Of a DNA stretch of 64,000 bases, positions 1-26,084 are shown piece by piece (the stretch's first letter is position 1; every line of letters begins with the position of its first letter). Source of the DNA: Charina bottae (taxonomy: Eukaryota > Chordata > Lepidosauria > Squamata > Charinaidae). A program made the translations under genes and the position numbers. The notes under the pieces were generated by a model. It saw only the letters and a program-made list of their open reading frames with translations, made no database searches and was not told the DNA's origin. The stretch is taken from the NCBI GenBank assembly GCA_023362775.1, contig JALMGJ010000008.1, positions 39,588,501 to 39,652,500 of the forward strand, written 5' to 3'.

Positions 1-2312
1 TAGCTGCATGAACGGAAGTACAGTATAGTTTACAAATCATAGGAATTAATTGTTCTGCTTTATTCTGGATTGGTGTGCCCTCAGCTGCTGTATCTTGTCC
101 AGTTCTGGACATCACACTTTAAGAAGGATTCAGAGATTTTGGAACAGGTTCAGAAAGAACAGGTATAATCAGGGAACAAGAAGCTAAGTGCTGTGAAGAG
201 AGCTTGTAGGACCTGGGGATGATTAGCCTCAAAAAGAGAGGACGGAGTGGGGAGAGGATAGTACTCTTCAATTATCTGAAAATATGTCACCCAGAAGAAG
301 ATCAAGACCTTTTAGTTCCAGAAGAACAGATTTCAGAAGACAGATTCCAATTGAATGTTAGAAGAAAATATTCCTACAATAAGAATAGTTCAACTGTGAA
401 ACCAGTTTCTACAGACATGATGGGCTTCCCTTCATTATGCATTCAAGCACTGCGGGGGTTGCTTTAATTTGGATTCCTGCACTGAGCTGTGGGGTGAACT
501 CAACGTCCTAAATGCCCCTCCCTAAGATCCTGTGTTCAAATGACTGCGTATGATCTAGTTTAGAATCTATGCAAGGGTCAAGTGACTATCATGTAAGCAG
601 GGGTACAGGTCATTATTGGAGAACATAAATGCTGCTAATCTTCCCAATCAAAAATGTATTTGACCCGACAGGATGACATGACTTTCAAACAAGTGTCATT
701 CTGCAGTGAGGTGGTCGAGACTATGAGTTCATGTCACCAGCTACATATTTGAATCTGATAGTTAGTTTATGGCATCTTCCTTGTGTTCCATTTTGCCAGA
801 GCACACAAGAAATGGTCTACGCATCTCTTCCAACCCCTGTCTGAACTCCAAAACTAAGCAGGGTCTGGCCTGACCTCTGGAGTGCTTTCTATTGGATTCC
901 AAAAAGTTGCAGAGGGCAACCTTGCAATCCTGGAAACCACATGTCTCCTTTGAAGAAGTGCAGGCAGATGCTATGTGTTCTTGAAATACATTTTCCAAAG
1001 CCCTGCAGACCCTCCTTGTTAGTACTTACATGGGACACCACCAGGAACTCCCTAGAGTTAGAAGTTCAGAAACATCCCAAAAGGAGGTTATGGAAAAACA
1101 TTTCTGTACTGCGGCTAAGAAAACAATGTGGACATGTTGACAAAGTCACCAGGAGTCGGGCTTTATTCAAAGGAGACTTTATTTTTTTTATAAGGAATGG
1201 GGGTGAAATGCAACCCCACTGAAATTCAGAATGGAAAGCATGGTATTAATTGGATAGAACTATTTTTTAAAAATGGATTATTGCATTTCTCTGCTCCATT
1301 TTCTCAAGGTGTATCGAGCTCTCTGATTTTTATCCTCATAACAACTGCTTAAGTGAGGTGGGTTGGGCTGAGAGGGAGTGACTGACTCTCGTACAGACTT
1401 GAACCAAATCCAGCACTTTTTCTATTCTGGCCTGTTCTGATACGTTCTGCAGAGATTATTTTTCAGGCATTGTCTCCTTTTCAAAAGGACAAGTCTGTCT
1501 GACCTAATGATATTCCTGCATTAGACATCTCTCATGTGTCTGAGAGAATTCCAGAATCCTTTTCTGAAATCTGCCATTTATTGCAGAATGTCATTACAGC
1601 AGACTGATTCATTCTGGGATTTCCAAACAATTCTGTTTGTCCAAGGAAAAGTTTCTGGAGCCTGGGACTGATACAAAATGGCTCATTGCTTCTTCTATCA
1701 TCAGCCAGTTGCTTGTACATTTCCCAGCCTGGTGCATCGCAGCACTTGCTTCAGACATTTTCATGGCTAATACTTTTGCATGTGTCAAATAGAGAGTATT
1801 TTGGAAATTTGACAGAGCAGAATTAAGCTGAAACCTTGATCTCTGGCTTGGAGTTGCAAAGTGGGCTCAGCCATCCATCCTAATTCCTATAATCCTGGTG
1901 TAATAGCTGGTTGCTACGTTTCCATGATTTTCTGACATGAGACATTTGCTAATGCAAGCAAGGAGGCCCTGAGGCTAAGAATGGAGTTGAAAATGCATGC
2001 CTTAGAATAATATATTATTGATTTGTGGCACTGGATGGGTCTCAAAACAGAGATATTTTTTATTGTCTTGTAGCTTCTACTAATTAGTATCAAGATTGCA
2101 GCATTGCAGGGGTGAATGTTAAAATATACCCCTATTTCTAAGGCAGGTGCTACTGGAAAGATGCTTGCAACTCTTCCTGTCATAGTTAAAGCAACCTCTA
2201 TATGTGCAAATGAATTGTGAAGGTGACTCTAGGCTTGCAGTAGGAGAAATTAATCCCTAGAGATGACAAAGTGCTGGGATGTGCCCCATATTAAATAGCT
2301 TTCTGTAGAGGG
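1..2312. other. Non-coding flank, upstream of TMEM150C coding exons
   Basis: No exon, RNA gene or recent transposon is supported here. The only recognisable piece is a decayed SINE at about 1325-1430, listed separately. TMEM150C coding begins at 9105 with just two bases between the splice acceptor and the ATG. Non-coding 5' exons must therefore lie upstream, so this stretch could be intron or intergenic. Confidence 0.5.
1325..1430 (-). repeat. Decayed tRNA-type SINE fragment
   Basis: The text 'gaggtgggttgggctgag' followed by 'agtgactga' matches the body of the squamate SINE seen better preserved at 34101 and 11087, in reverse orientation. The tRNA-like head is mostly lost. Old copy. Confidence 0.45.
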
Positions 2313-2725
2313 AAGTATATTTTTATTTATTTATTTTATATTGATATTTATATCCCGCCTATCCCCTCCCTAACGGAGGACTCTAGGCGGCTTACATACA
2401 CATATACATTTTCATTTTATACATTTTCCAATTTAACCGTGCGCTTAAGGGAAGGGGTAAGGGAACCGACTCTTCCGTGGCTACTTGGACTACAAGCCCC
2501 ACAATGCCTTGCGTCGTAGCCGGCTGCCGACGTCCTGTAGATGAAGCTGCTTTTTCCGGGATCCGTCGTAGCCACCGCCATTCCAAAGATCTTCCATTCG
2601 GTGGGCGACCCCCGACAGGACGCCAGCAAATTTTCCCACTTAAGGTGGTACCCATTTATCTACTTGCTAAGCTTTCGAACTGTTGGGTTGACAGGAGGCA
2701 CAGTATATGAGGCACTGGCATTGCT
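2313..2725 (-). repeat. LINE 3' end (L2/CR1-like), reverse orientation
   Basis: It opens with a TTTA-rich run and 'atatcccgcc', then 'gactctaggcggctta'. This is the reverse complement of the usual squamate LINE 3' tail (gccgcc...ggcgggatataaat). The far part (2645-2700) has 'tatctacttgctaagctttc', which resembles the body of the Sauria-type SINEs in this window, so the copy may be chimeric. No coding frame survives. Confidence 0.55.
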
Positions 2726-3989
2726 AGGTTTCCCACCATAATTGCTTTTAATATATAAACTAAATCGAAAAAATAGTCAAAGTACAGAAATGAAGAGATA
2801 ATAGGGAAAAAACTGAAAAGAGAGAGAGACGTTGAAATAAACGTATGTAAAACAGAAAGCTCAGATCTTAAACAACCAGTTAAACCTTGATCACCCAGTA
2901 ATGCTAAGCAGGCTTCCCACACCATCCATAGAAGGCCAGTTCATATGTAGATAGTGAAGACATGTCTTCAAGATTTTAAAACACAGGAGCCAAGGTCCCA
3001 GTGTTAGAATATTATACTTCTGACATACTGTATAGAAATTGAAACCCAGTTCTTATTACACATTCTCTGGGTTTCCAGTGAACACACACACAATCTTTTG
3101 TTACATTAATTGCATCTTAATGTCGGCCCATTGGTTTAGGCTCCTAATTTAACATTCTTTAAAACGTGAGCCCATTGGTTTGCTAAAACAGGATCTCTAC
3201 CATGCGTGCGTTGACGGCCATGATCTGGGCTGTAATTTTGAGGGTGAAGAAGCTTGTAACATATGCCAATGAGTAATCCTGATTTTATTTTAGAAAATCA
3301 TTAGTCACCTTAAGGCTGTTGCCTTAAGAATAGAGATGTGCATTGAAGGATGCCTTGTGAGAAGTCTGTATCCCACGTATCAGTGCATTAAACAACAAAT
3401 GAAATGGGCAACGTCTATTTGTACCATGCCAGCTCATACTTGGGGTTGTTTCTCACACAACTGAGCTTTTTTTTTAAAAAAACCTGCATGTGGAAAATGC
3501 TGTACCAGGGGCTGACCTGGAGTTCCTAATTTGCTAGTTTTCTGAGAGCAGGGAAGCAGTTATATTGAGGATCAGTCAATGCTGTGTCCAAGCTGCAGCC
3601 TGAAATAGCTTAGTCTGGTCAAAGGTCCACCATCTAATTAGGCCTACTCTGTTTAAAATCTAGGCCTGTGTGTGAGGACAGTCCTGTTCAGATCCTATCA
3701 TGTTATCCAGGCAATATTGCACTAGGCCACAAGAGGAATATTTTTTCAGCAGCTGCCCCGCTGCCTTGGTTATTTATTTATTTTATGTATTGGTCATATT
3801 TAGAAGGTTGCCCCACTCCCAAAAAATTCCATTAAGAGTTACACCTCAACCCACACTTGTGTGTAAATTGTTTTCCTAGTCTCCACAGAATTAACTTATG
3901 CTGCTTGATTGAAATCCCTGCTTGCCTTTCCCAGTCATGAGGCCTAATGATTAGGGAGCTAAATACTACTTCTTCTTTTGCTTATATCT
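2726..3989. other. Non-coding, no recognisable feature
   Basis: AT-rich unique-looking sequence. I see no splice-bounded open frame, RNA gene or intact repeat here. Confidence 0.4.
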
Positions 3990-4350
3990 TTGCTTATTAA
4001 TTGACATTAATTTACATTCCACTGCAATCTTAAATAGATGCTTGGCAGCTTACAAAAGCAGACCGTAACATCATAATACAAGATAAAAGTACAATACTTA
4101 CAGTATAATTCCCCAAACACTATCTCAAAGAGCTCTGTCTTCAGGTCTTTCTGGAAGGTGGACGTTGGGGCTAAGGTCATTCCAGAGAGCCAGACCCATT
4201 ACGGAAAAACAACGCCTCCAGACTTCAGCCCCCCATCTCCTAAAAATGGGTGAACAAAGTGGTTGGGCCAACTCCAGTAGAGAGATACTGTATGCTCTGG
4301 CAGGTCACCCAATGCTGAACAATAAAGGTCTTTATAGGTTAAAACCAGCG
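3990..4350 (-). repeat. LINE 3' UTR fragment (L2-like), reverse orientation
   Basis: The order 'ttacattccactgcaatctt' ... 'gcttggcagcttacaaaag' ... 'cattccagagagccagac' parallels the element at 41178-41640 (decayed 'cacctatc...ggtttacaa', then 'ttattccagagggtggggg'). Both look like reverse copies of one LINE 3' UTR family. Heavily decayed. Confidence 0.45.
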
Positions 4351-6175
4351 CTGTAAATTGCATTTTATTGTATCTATTTTCCGCATTGCAGCATCCATCT
4401 CTCCTGTGGCTACCCACCCCATTTTGGATGGAGGAAGGTTACAGGTGCAAAAAGCTGTGGACCCACTTTCTCCTCAGGTTTAATTTCATTCTTGTACACT
4501 CAGACAAGAAGCAGTGCAATTGGTGTGCCAGCTTTCCAGACTGCCTCGTGATGGCCCACCTTGAACCCAAGCAGAAGGCAGAGAGGCCTAAAAATGCCAC
4601 TGAAGCCACAAGGGATAAGTTGGTGCCATCACGGCCTCAGCCAAACAGAAGGTCCGGACGATGCTTTCCATGTGAGTCAGCCTACAACGAAGGTTGAGGT
4701 CCAGATGTGATCTCCCCATATTCTTAGATGGCTTTCCTTGGTAACTCTGCTGATTTTGTGACTCCAGGTGATGTATAAAAGACCATCATTAAGGTGCCCT
4801 TTATTTACCATGACAGGAGGGCATAGGTTCCATAAAAAGTCAAGTACCATACAGTTTTAAAAAAAATAAAATCCCACAAGGCCATTATAAGTGGGAACTG
4901 TAGAGTGGCTTTTCCCTGGCTTCATCCCATAATTCTGCTGTAGAGTTTCCATTCCAAGGACCACATTTGGTCACAATGGAAACATGAAAAAGTGACAGAT
5001 AATCCCACAATAGGAAATTCATAGCTGCAAAATTGAAGTATGGCATTTCAGCATTACTCAGTGATGCTGAAGTTAAGCTCAGATAGCGATTTCTTAACCA
5101 GGAAGTTAGGGTGAGACAGTAATTGCTGTCTTATCTGTGGTGGCATCTTTCCTAGAGTTGAGTAACAGCTTCAGTTAATTATGTTAGTTAATATGAAAGT
5201 ACTAAGGACTGGGGTGGAAGGAACTGGGGAAAATCTGATTATGAGGCTGACTTGCACCTTGTTTGGATATCAAACTTGGAAATTACACAGAGAAAACAAA
5301 AACAGGGCTCATCATTTTTCCAGGTAACAAATTTATGTTGGCATACAGCCTGTATGATACAGGTGAAGGAAGTTGAGGCTTAGATTTCCTTGAGGTCTGT
5401 TTAGTCTGATGTTGACCGTTAGGTTCATAAGAAACCAGTGAAGGTGTTGGTGAATCAAACCGGTTGTGAATCTTTCCCAATATCCTGCTATTTCTTATTT
5501 TCATCAATCCCTATATTGGTTGGGTCTTTAAGAGAGTCATCATTTTAAATTACTGGGGCTGTCTTCTGGCTGTACCTATAGAAACACACTATTATTTGAA
5601 AAATGTAATTACTGTTCATGCTTCTACGTACTTGCATTGATAATGCAATCACGTTCAGTTAGTTTTTTTCTATTTTAAAATTGCCACTTCATGTTTTAGG
5701 GCTTTTCCCACTTAGTTTCTACTCTCTGGAATCAATTACCTCTTGACTCCTTTCTGGAGTCTTATCTCCAGATATTTTAAAAGATCCTTTAAAACACTTC
5801 TTTTCACAGCACCCTTTAAAATTGGAAAAATCTTATCTCTCTCTCTATTTGCTATAGATTTATACTAAAGTTGTGGTAGTACTAGAAATTGTATACCTGT
5901 ACATTGATTATTATACTGTATTGGGAAATGTCTTAACCTGGTTATCACATTGTTTTATTTGTATATTAGTTTATATTGTATATAATTTTGATTTACTGCA
6001 CTTAGTTATAAGCACATTCTAAATAAAACTACTGCTATTACTACTTGAAAGGGGTTGCCAATAAAAACAACAACAATAAGCTGCATGGGGGAAAAAAAAC
6101 CTCTCTATAGTAGTTTTGCAAAGAAAGGAGTGTTACTTGAGTCCATGAAACAAAACATAGGCCAGTCTACTGATT
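4351..6175. other. Non-coding, no confident feature
   Basis: No conserved coding exon is visible. The stretch 5700-6040 ends in an AT-rich tail with 'ctaaataaaac' and may be another decayed LINE 3' end, but I cannot place it in a family. Confidence 0.35.
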
Positions 6176-7626
6176 TTGTTGTTGTTGTTCAGTCGTTTAG
6201 TCGTGTCCAACTCTTCGTGACCTCATGGACCATAGCACGCCAGGCCTTCCTGTCCTCCACTGTCTCCCGGAGTTTACTCAAATTCATGTTCATTACATCG
6301 GTGATGCTATCTAACCATCTCATCCTCTGCCGTCCCCTTCTCCTTTTGCCTTCAGTCTTTCCCAGCATCAGGGTCTTTTCCAGTGAGTCCTCTCTTCGCA
6401 TTAGGTGGCCAAAGAATTTGAGCTTCAGCTTCAGCATCTGTCCTTCCAATGAGTAGTCAGGGTTGATTTCCTTTAGGATTGACTGGTTTGACCTCCTTGC
6501 AGTCCAAGGGACTCTCAAGAGTCTTCTCCAGCACCACAGTTCAAAAGCATCAATTCTTCGGCGCTCAGCCTTCCTTATGGTCCAACTCTCACAGCCATAC
6601 ATTACTACTGGAAAAACCATAGCTTTAACTATACGGACCTTTGTCGGCAAGGTGATGTCTCTGCTTTTTAATATGCTGTCTAGGTTTGCCATAGCTTTCC
6701 TCCCAAGGAGCAAGCGTCTTTTAATTTCATGGCTGCAGTCACCGTCTGCGGTGATCTTAGAGCCCAAGAAAATAAAATCTGTCACTGCTTCCATTTCTTC
6801 CCCTTCTATTTGCCAGGAAGTGATGGGACCAGATGCCATGATCTGGGTTTTTTTAATGTTGAGTTTCAAGCCAGCTTTTGCACTCTCCTCTTTCACCCTC
6901 ATCAAGAGGCTCTTTAGTTCCTCTTCACTTTCTGCCATTAGGGTGGTATCGTCTGCATATCTGAGGTTGTTGATATTTCTCCCGGCAATCTTAACTCCAG
7001 CTTGTGATTCATCATTGGCATTTCTCATGATGTACTCTGCATAAGATCTTTCTTGTATAGTTCTTCTGTGTATTCTTGCCACCTCTTCTTAATCTCTTCT
7101 GCTTCTGTTAGGTCCCTGCCTTTTTTGTCATTTATCATGCCCATCTTTGCACAAAACGTTCCCTTTATATCTCCAATTTTCTTGAAGAGATCTCTAGTCT
7201 TCCCCATTCTATTGTTTTCCTCGATTTCTTTGCATTGTTCATTTAAGAAGGCCTTCTTATCTCTCCTTGCTATTCTCTGGAATTCTGCATTCAGTTGTTT
7301 ATATCTTTCCCTTTCTCCCTTGCCTTTTGCTTCCCTTCTTTCCTCAGCTATTTGTAAAGCCTCATCATTCAGCCACTTTGCTTTCTTGCATTTCTTTTTC
7401 TTTGGGATGGTTTTAGTTGCTGCCTCCTGTACAATGTTACGAACCTCCATCCATAGTTCTTCAGGCACTCTGTCTACCAGATCTAATCCTTTAAATCTAT
7501 TCCTCACCTCCACTGTATATTCATAAGGGATATGATTTAGGTCATACCTGATTGGTCTAGTGGTTTTCTCTACGTTCTTCAATTTAAGCCTAAATTTTGC
7601 GATAAGAAGCTCATGATCTGAGCCAT
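6176..7626 (-). mobile_element. BovB (RTE) LINE, 5'-truncated with internal deletion
   Basis: On the minus strand the element ends with the BovB 3' signature: a frame ending TKSWTRLND, then 'gtcgtgtccaactcttcgtg' in reverse and a (GTT)n tail at 6178-6190. The 5' part (7626 to about 7045) starts exactly at the endonuclease SDH motif (GSDHELLIAKF) and continues through a Lys-rich linker (KKKKCKKAKWLNDEALQIAE). At about 7045 the frame jumps to YAEYIMRNA, a few residues before the RT YADD motif. About 200 codons of RT fingers and palm, including motif A, are missing, and the two parts are in different frames. The copy cannot encode a working RT. It lies upstream of the TMEM150C coding exons. Confidence 0.9.
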
Positions 7627-8069
7627 TTTACATATGTGTAATCATTACAGTTTATGTAAAATGTGTTTTGAATGTTGGAATCTACATCTCATTATAACAT
7701 TTTTCAACCATGACCTAGTATCACATTTGTCATGGCCATCTTGTCCATAGTTTGTTTGGAAGGAGAAGAATGTAGAGGTGATTTAGGAATTCATCTGGAC
7801 TTCCTATTAATAAGTTCACTCTAAACTTGCTAGAAGGAGATCTTAGAATCTCATAGTTTTGGAAACTGTAAAAACTAGAAGCATTATCTTTATATAAAGA
7901 GTTATCCTTGTTTGAAGGGCGGGTAACATGGGGAAGCAATTTTAAACCATTCCCTTGCTTGCCTAGTAGTAAATAACTTAGTTGAATATATAGCTATGTC
8001 CACCCAGCACACTTAAGCTGGTTACTGAATTAAATCATTTTCTAGATTTGCATAATATATTTTTTAAAA

Positions 8070-8402
8070 AAGGTAAAGGTTCCCCCCGCACATTTGTGCA
8101 GTCGTGTCCGACTCTAGGGGCCGGTGCTCATCTCCGTTTGTTAGCCGAAGAGCCAGTGTTGTCCAAAGACGCTTCCACGGTCATGTGGCCGCATGATGCG
8201 CACGGAACACTGTTACCTACTCGCCGAAGTGGTACCTATTTATCTACTTGCATTTGCATGCTTTCGAGTTGCTAGGTTGGCAAGAGCTGGGGCGAGTGCG
8301 GGAGCTCACTCCGTCACTCAGGGCTAGGGATTCGAACGTCCGAACTTGCGATATTCCGATCGACAAGCCTGGTGTCTTACTCGCTGAGCCACCATGCCCC
8401 TT
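8070..8402 (-). mobile_element. Sauria-type tRNA SINE, reverse orientation
   Basis: The 3' end comes first on the plus strand: 'aaaggtaaaggttcc', then 'cagtcgtgtccgactctagg', related to the BovB 3' end. The body follows (gccgaagagccagtgttg; tatctacttgcatttgcatg). The tRNA-like head is last: a B box reading GGATTCGAAC in the plus text at about 8328, and an A-box-like 'ctcgctgagcc' near 8390. Full length is about 330 bp. Confidence 0.85.
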
Positions 8403-9047
8403 AAATATATTAAACTGAAGACTAAACAAATGAATTGGATTTGCACAAGTGTACCTAAGCCACAAAAAGCTCTAACCAAGGTTTAAACAAAACAAGATTA
8501 GCATATTAGGCAATGTAGACTCTAGGTTTTTAACCGGTGAACAAATTAGGTGTGTGGAATGAGTAGCTGCACTCTTACCTTCTGGATGCTGCAGAATTAC
8601 CACGGCACCAAGTCAACATGCACCAATGAGTTGATAATCTTTCTCTGTGTTGGAAAGTGTCCCTTTCATATTTTTTCCCAATATTTGTATCGTTTATATC
8701 TTAAATGGTTCTGGGATGCCAGTTAAAAATTCCTAGGTGATGGTGCTTCTCCATCCCAGTTCTTGGGAGTGGAAGAGAAGTCCTGATAATGGATAGAATA
8801 TGGGGTCCAAATCAGGTTTGAGCAACCAAATCATGATGCTTTGTTCCACTCATTTTTTATTTAACCTACCTCCATTTCCTTATCTGAACAGAATCAGATA
8901 AGATCATGTTGCCCCAGAGAAGAAAAGGAGATCCAAATGGGATAAATAAGCAAGTTGGGTGAAGAGTTCCACCATCCAGATTCTATATGGGCAACACCAT
9001 ATTTGTGCTTAGTAAAAAAAAAAGTCTTCAGCAAATAAATCTGTTAA

Positions 9048-22324
<13,277 letters not shown>

Positions 22325-24439
22325 CCTAACCCCACGTTGACCAGGCGGAGGATGCTTGCTGTTGAATGACTGAACTCATGGCCCCTTTCGTTTACTGTGT
22401 TTTAAGATTCGTTGCTAATTTGTCTCTGCAATCGCCCAAGCTTTCTTCCGAAGAAAGAACAAGATGCCTCTTTGCATGGATGTGCGAAACATTTCAAACT
22501 GAATCGCTTTCAATTTGAGCACGGAACATCCTGCCTCAAATGCAAAACGGCCGTTCTAAGTGCAAAGCGGGATGCTGTCAAACATCCTGCAAGTCTTCTG
22601 GGCTCAAGGCTGAGCATTGCTGGCACATCTTCCCCAATGCTCAAAACAGCCCACTTCTTGCTTAAAACAGTTGTTGCACTTTCAGGACAGGGTGCTTTGT
22701 ACTCGAAATGGCTCAGTTTGAAACATTTTGCCCACACTACCTCTTTGCTATTTTTTTTTTGCTTAAGGCATAACACAGCATGAGATGCTGAGCCATCAGG
22801 TTTACATTTGTTCTCCTGTGATTGGCTGCCGGAACTTAATCTTGTATTATATTATTTTACATAAAGGAGGTAGCAGAGATCTATGAACTGTCATTCATGT
22901 ATGTATGTGCAGTTGCACCTTGAGTGACTATGAAAGATGGATAGGGTCTTGTTACCTGCAATAAGTTTTAGACCAGGGTCACACAGCAACCATGGTCTGT
23001 GGACACATCAGCAGGGCATCCATGGGGGGGAGGAGGTGTGTCCAAATTTGCAAGATGATTTGTGCAGCATGTTGCAATGGAAGCTCCGTCTTGTGTGTAC
23101 ATGCACACATCACATGTACAAAGAGGAAGGGCTACGATTGTGACGCTACATCCACTGTCTTTTAGAGTACCTCTGGCAGATGCTGCTACGTATAAGCTTT
23201 CTTGATTTCCCGTGTAAACTTGGAAAGGCAAGAAAAACGTCTCAAATACCTTGTACATTTGGCCATGGTATCTACACTGTTCCCTGGTCTATATTGTAGA
23301 GGTTGCAAACCAATTTCCTGTTACTGAGACTTTGGGAGCAGTTGCCTGCTGAGGTGCAATTTTATCCTTCCTCCCCATTTTCTGCATTTCAGACACTTTG
23401 AAAAGAGCTGGCAATTATACCGCAGCCTGGCCCACTAGAGAGTGAGGTAGATGGTGCCTGACCTCACTAATATCAGGGTTTGGATTATCGGTCTACCGCC
23501 ACCTTCCCCAGATTTGGTGCTTTTGTCACCCATTATGCTGAAAACAGGTTCATTTTCACTGGCTTGGAGAACAAGAACACAAAGAACAGGGACATTGTTA
23601 TCCGGCTTCACTCTGTGGCATGGCTAATTGATGGTGGGCATCTATGGAAACTTGGGCAGCCAGATGCAGAAGACAAGACTGATTCAGAGCCTTTAATATT
23701 TGCACAGAGGTAGGAATCTTAAGGAACAATCTTGAAAAACCCTTCTTCTAGGCAATTTTTCAAATCACATATGAGCTTTTTTCTCATATATGGCCTGTAT
23801 ATTTAACACATCTATTTTCAGAGACTGGAAGATATTTCTACTTTGGAACCTTAAGACTAGGTATGTCAACTTGAAGCTGTAGGGTAGAAATGTTACGTAA
23901 ACAGAAAAGTGTAATGTGGCCTCCACCGGCCTTTCATTGGCTTGAGGTACAAAAAAAATCAGCAGTTGTTGAAACTTTTACCAAGTAGCAATAACATGTA
24001 GCTGTAAAGGGCAATTGAAAAGTTGCATTTTGCCCCATGGAATAAGCAAACAACTCCAGTTGCAGGCATACTGTAGATTTTTGGAATGAAATTATTCCCT
24101 ACACAATCCTATCTACCTTTACTTAGGAGTAAGTTCCACTGAACATAGAGGGACCTTGGAACAAACATAAATAGGATTAAGTCCAAAGCATTGAGTTTCA
24201 AGAGGAATTGGGCCAGTATCTTCACTGGGATTCAGTGAATGTTTGAAATAGGACTCAGAAAATATTTAATGGAGATAACAACGAAATGGGTGAAAAAGCT
24301 TAAGGTTTAATAATTAGAAATAGACTTGTCAAAGTGGTAACAGTTTTCAATGTAGGACTTAAAACGCACACAAAATTGTAAAATACACAAATGATTCCAC
24401 ATTAGGGGGGTTATGAGAGGCTGTTAGTGGTGTAAGTAG

Positions 24440-24555
24440 CTTGATGCCCTTCAGATGTTTTGGACATTTCCCATCAGCTCTGGACAGTATGGCCAACAAC
24501 AAGGGATTGTACTACAAAACATCTGGTGGGTAACAGGTTGCTTACCCCAGCTGTA
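24440..24555. repeat. Decayed foldback element
   Basis: Left part 'ccttcagatgttttggac', right part 'gtactacaaaacatctgg'. The two are imperfect reverse complements around a 'catcagctctggacagtatg' core. Related to the unit at 11893. Confidence 0.55.
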
Positions 24556-24905
24556 GAGGAATCCAAACCAGATGTGCTTCTACAGTTATGAAAAGCATGG
24601 AAAGGTTGAAAACCTAAGAAATCCACCAACAAGCAGCTAAATAGGTTTCTGTTAAATTGTGTTTTACTGTAAATAGTTCACTGTGAATTTTTAAAAATGT
24701 TTGTTGTATCATTTATATTTTGAATTTTTTCTGAAAGGGAGAAAAAAAATCATTTTGTGAACATTTTCTCTCTCCATTTAATATGCAACCCAACTCAAAC
24801 TTTTCTCATGAGAATAGTGTAAATACCTTGAAGTATTTCTTACAGCACATTTTTCAATACGGTTAAGCAAAGACTTCGTAACTGTATACTGACACATGAC
24901 CACTA

Positions 24906-24911
24906 AATAAA
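24906..24911 (+). terminator. Candidate polyadenylation signal for TMEM150C
   Basis: Canonical AATAAA about 2.6 kb after the TMEM150C stop codon. No transcript evidence; the alternative at 25980 is also canonical. Confidence 0.4.
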
Positions 24912-25027
24912 TTTCTTTTATGGAAAGCATGAGCGTTATTTTGTGCCTGTACCTACACACTAGCATATTTCTGTCCTTGCATCCTTTATAGAGCTGAGCC
25001 CAGATGCCAAGCAATTAAAAGCTTTCA

Positions 25028-25112
25028 GAGCCATTTATTTATTTATTTATTATTTCAATTTATTCCCCGCCCATCTCCCATGGAAGGGACTCTGGGCGGG
25101 CTACAATAATCA
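25028..25112 (-). repeat. LINE/SINE 3' tail, reverse orientation
   Basis: A (TTTA)n run is followed by 'attccccgcccatctccc' and 'gactctgggcgggctaca', the reverse of the squamate LINE 3' end. Confidence 0.6.
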
Positions 25113-25520
25113 AATTTAGAGGAGTCCACTGAGAATAGCCTTGTTGCTTAAGTACCCATGGAAACATCTGTGTGCTTAAATACCCATGGAAACATCTGTG
25201 TTCATGCAGGGAAGAGATCTACAATCCAGAAGCGGTTCATCCAAAGCCAAAGGGAGATGGAATTATATGATCAATGTTTACATTTTTCTCCACGTGGAAT
25301 GTATTTGCACTCATACATTTCCTTTCTTCATGAACTCCGTAGTAGGGAAGGGGAAGAACAGAGCAAGATGGAGTAAATAATATGGATGATCTGGATCTGG
25401 GGCTCAGTGAAGGACATTTCTCTGGGGAAAATCAATGAAACACCTAAAGGTTTAGATAATCCACAGGGCAGAGATTCCCTTTATCTAGACAGCATAGTCT
25501 TCATTGGTTGTGGTTCGAGG

Positions 25521-25922
25521 CTAGTCCTCGACTTATAACCATTCGTTTAGCGATCGTTTGAAGTTACGACGGTGCTGAAAAAAGTGACTTAATTCCGTGC
25601 ACTTATGACCGTTGCAGTGTCCCTGCGGTCACATGATCAAGATTCAGGTGCTTGGCAACCAGCTCGCACTTATGACAGCTGCAGCGTTCCGGAGTCATGT
25701 GACTGCCATTTGTGACCTTCCCAGCGGCTTCTGACAAGGAAAGTCAACGGGGGAAGCCGGATTCATTTAATGTCTGCGTTGATTCGCTTATTGACTGTGG
25801 TGATTCACTTAATGACCGCAGGAAAAAGGTAATAAAATCTGGCACGACTCACTTAACAACCACCTTGCTTAGCAACGGAAGTTTCAGTCCCAATTGTAGT
25901 CGAAAGTTAAGGACTACCTGTA
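25521..25922. mobile_element. Non-autonomous DNA transposon D1 (TAGTCCTCGACTTA ends)
   Basis: The left end 'tagtcctcgacttataacc' and the right end 'gaaagttaaggactacctg' are inverted relatives. The inside repeats 'cacttatgac' motifs. The first bases of the left end are lost. It belongs with the longer copy at 32482, whose outer edges suggest a TA target (Tc1/mariner-like), but the superfamily is not certain. It lies between the ends of TMEM150C and ENOPH1. Confidence 0.75.
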
Positions 25923-26078
25923 CCTCTAAAATTGAAAAGATGTTGAATTTACAGAATCAATAAGTAATCAACAGTAAAGAATAAAAGTGGACTTTTTTCT
26001 CACAAATGCATGCTGCATGGGCAATTAACCTAAGCTGAAGCTACTTTCAGATACAAGTCTTCCACTTCAGTCATAGAT

Positions 26079-26084
26079 TTTATT
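26079..26084 (-). terminator. Candidate polyadenylation signal for ENOPH1
   Basis: TTTATT on the plus strand reads AATAAA on the minus strand, about 1.6 kb past the ENOPH1 stop. It sits less than 100 bp from the plus-strand AATAAA at 25980, so the two genes may end almost face to face. Confidence 0.5.

Larger units (their letters stand above)
22325..25000 (+). other. TMEM150C: Probable TMEM150C 3' UTR
   Basis: Follows the stop codon with no intron sign. The AATAAA at 24906-24911 is the first good polyadenylation signal I see; another is at 25980-25985, so the end is uncertain. A decayed foldback unit (24440-24555) lies inside. Confidence 0.5.

Noticed and set aside
6463..7526. Plus-strand open frames of 157 and 193 residues
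   Set aside because: Antisense shadows of the BovB reading frames.
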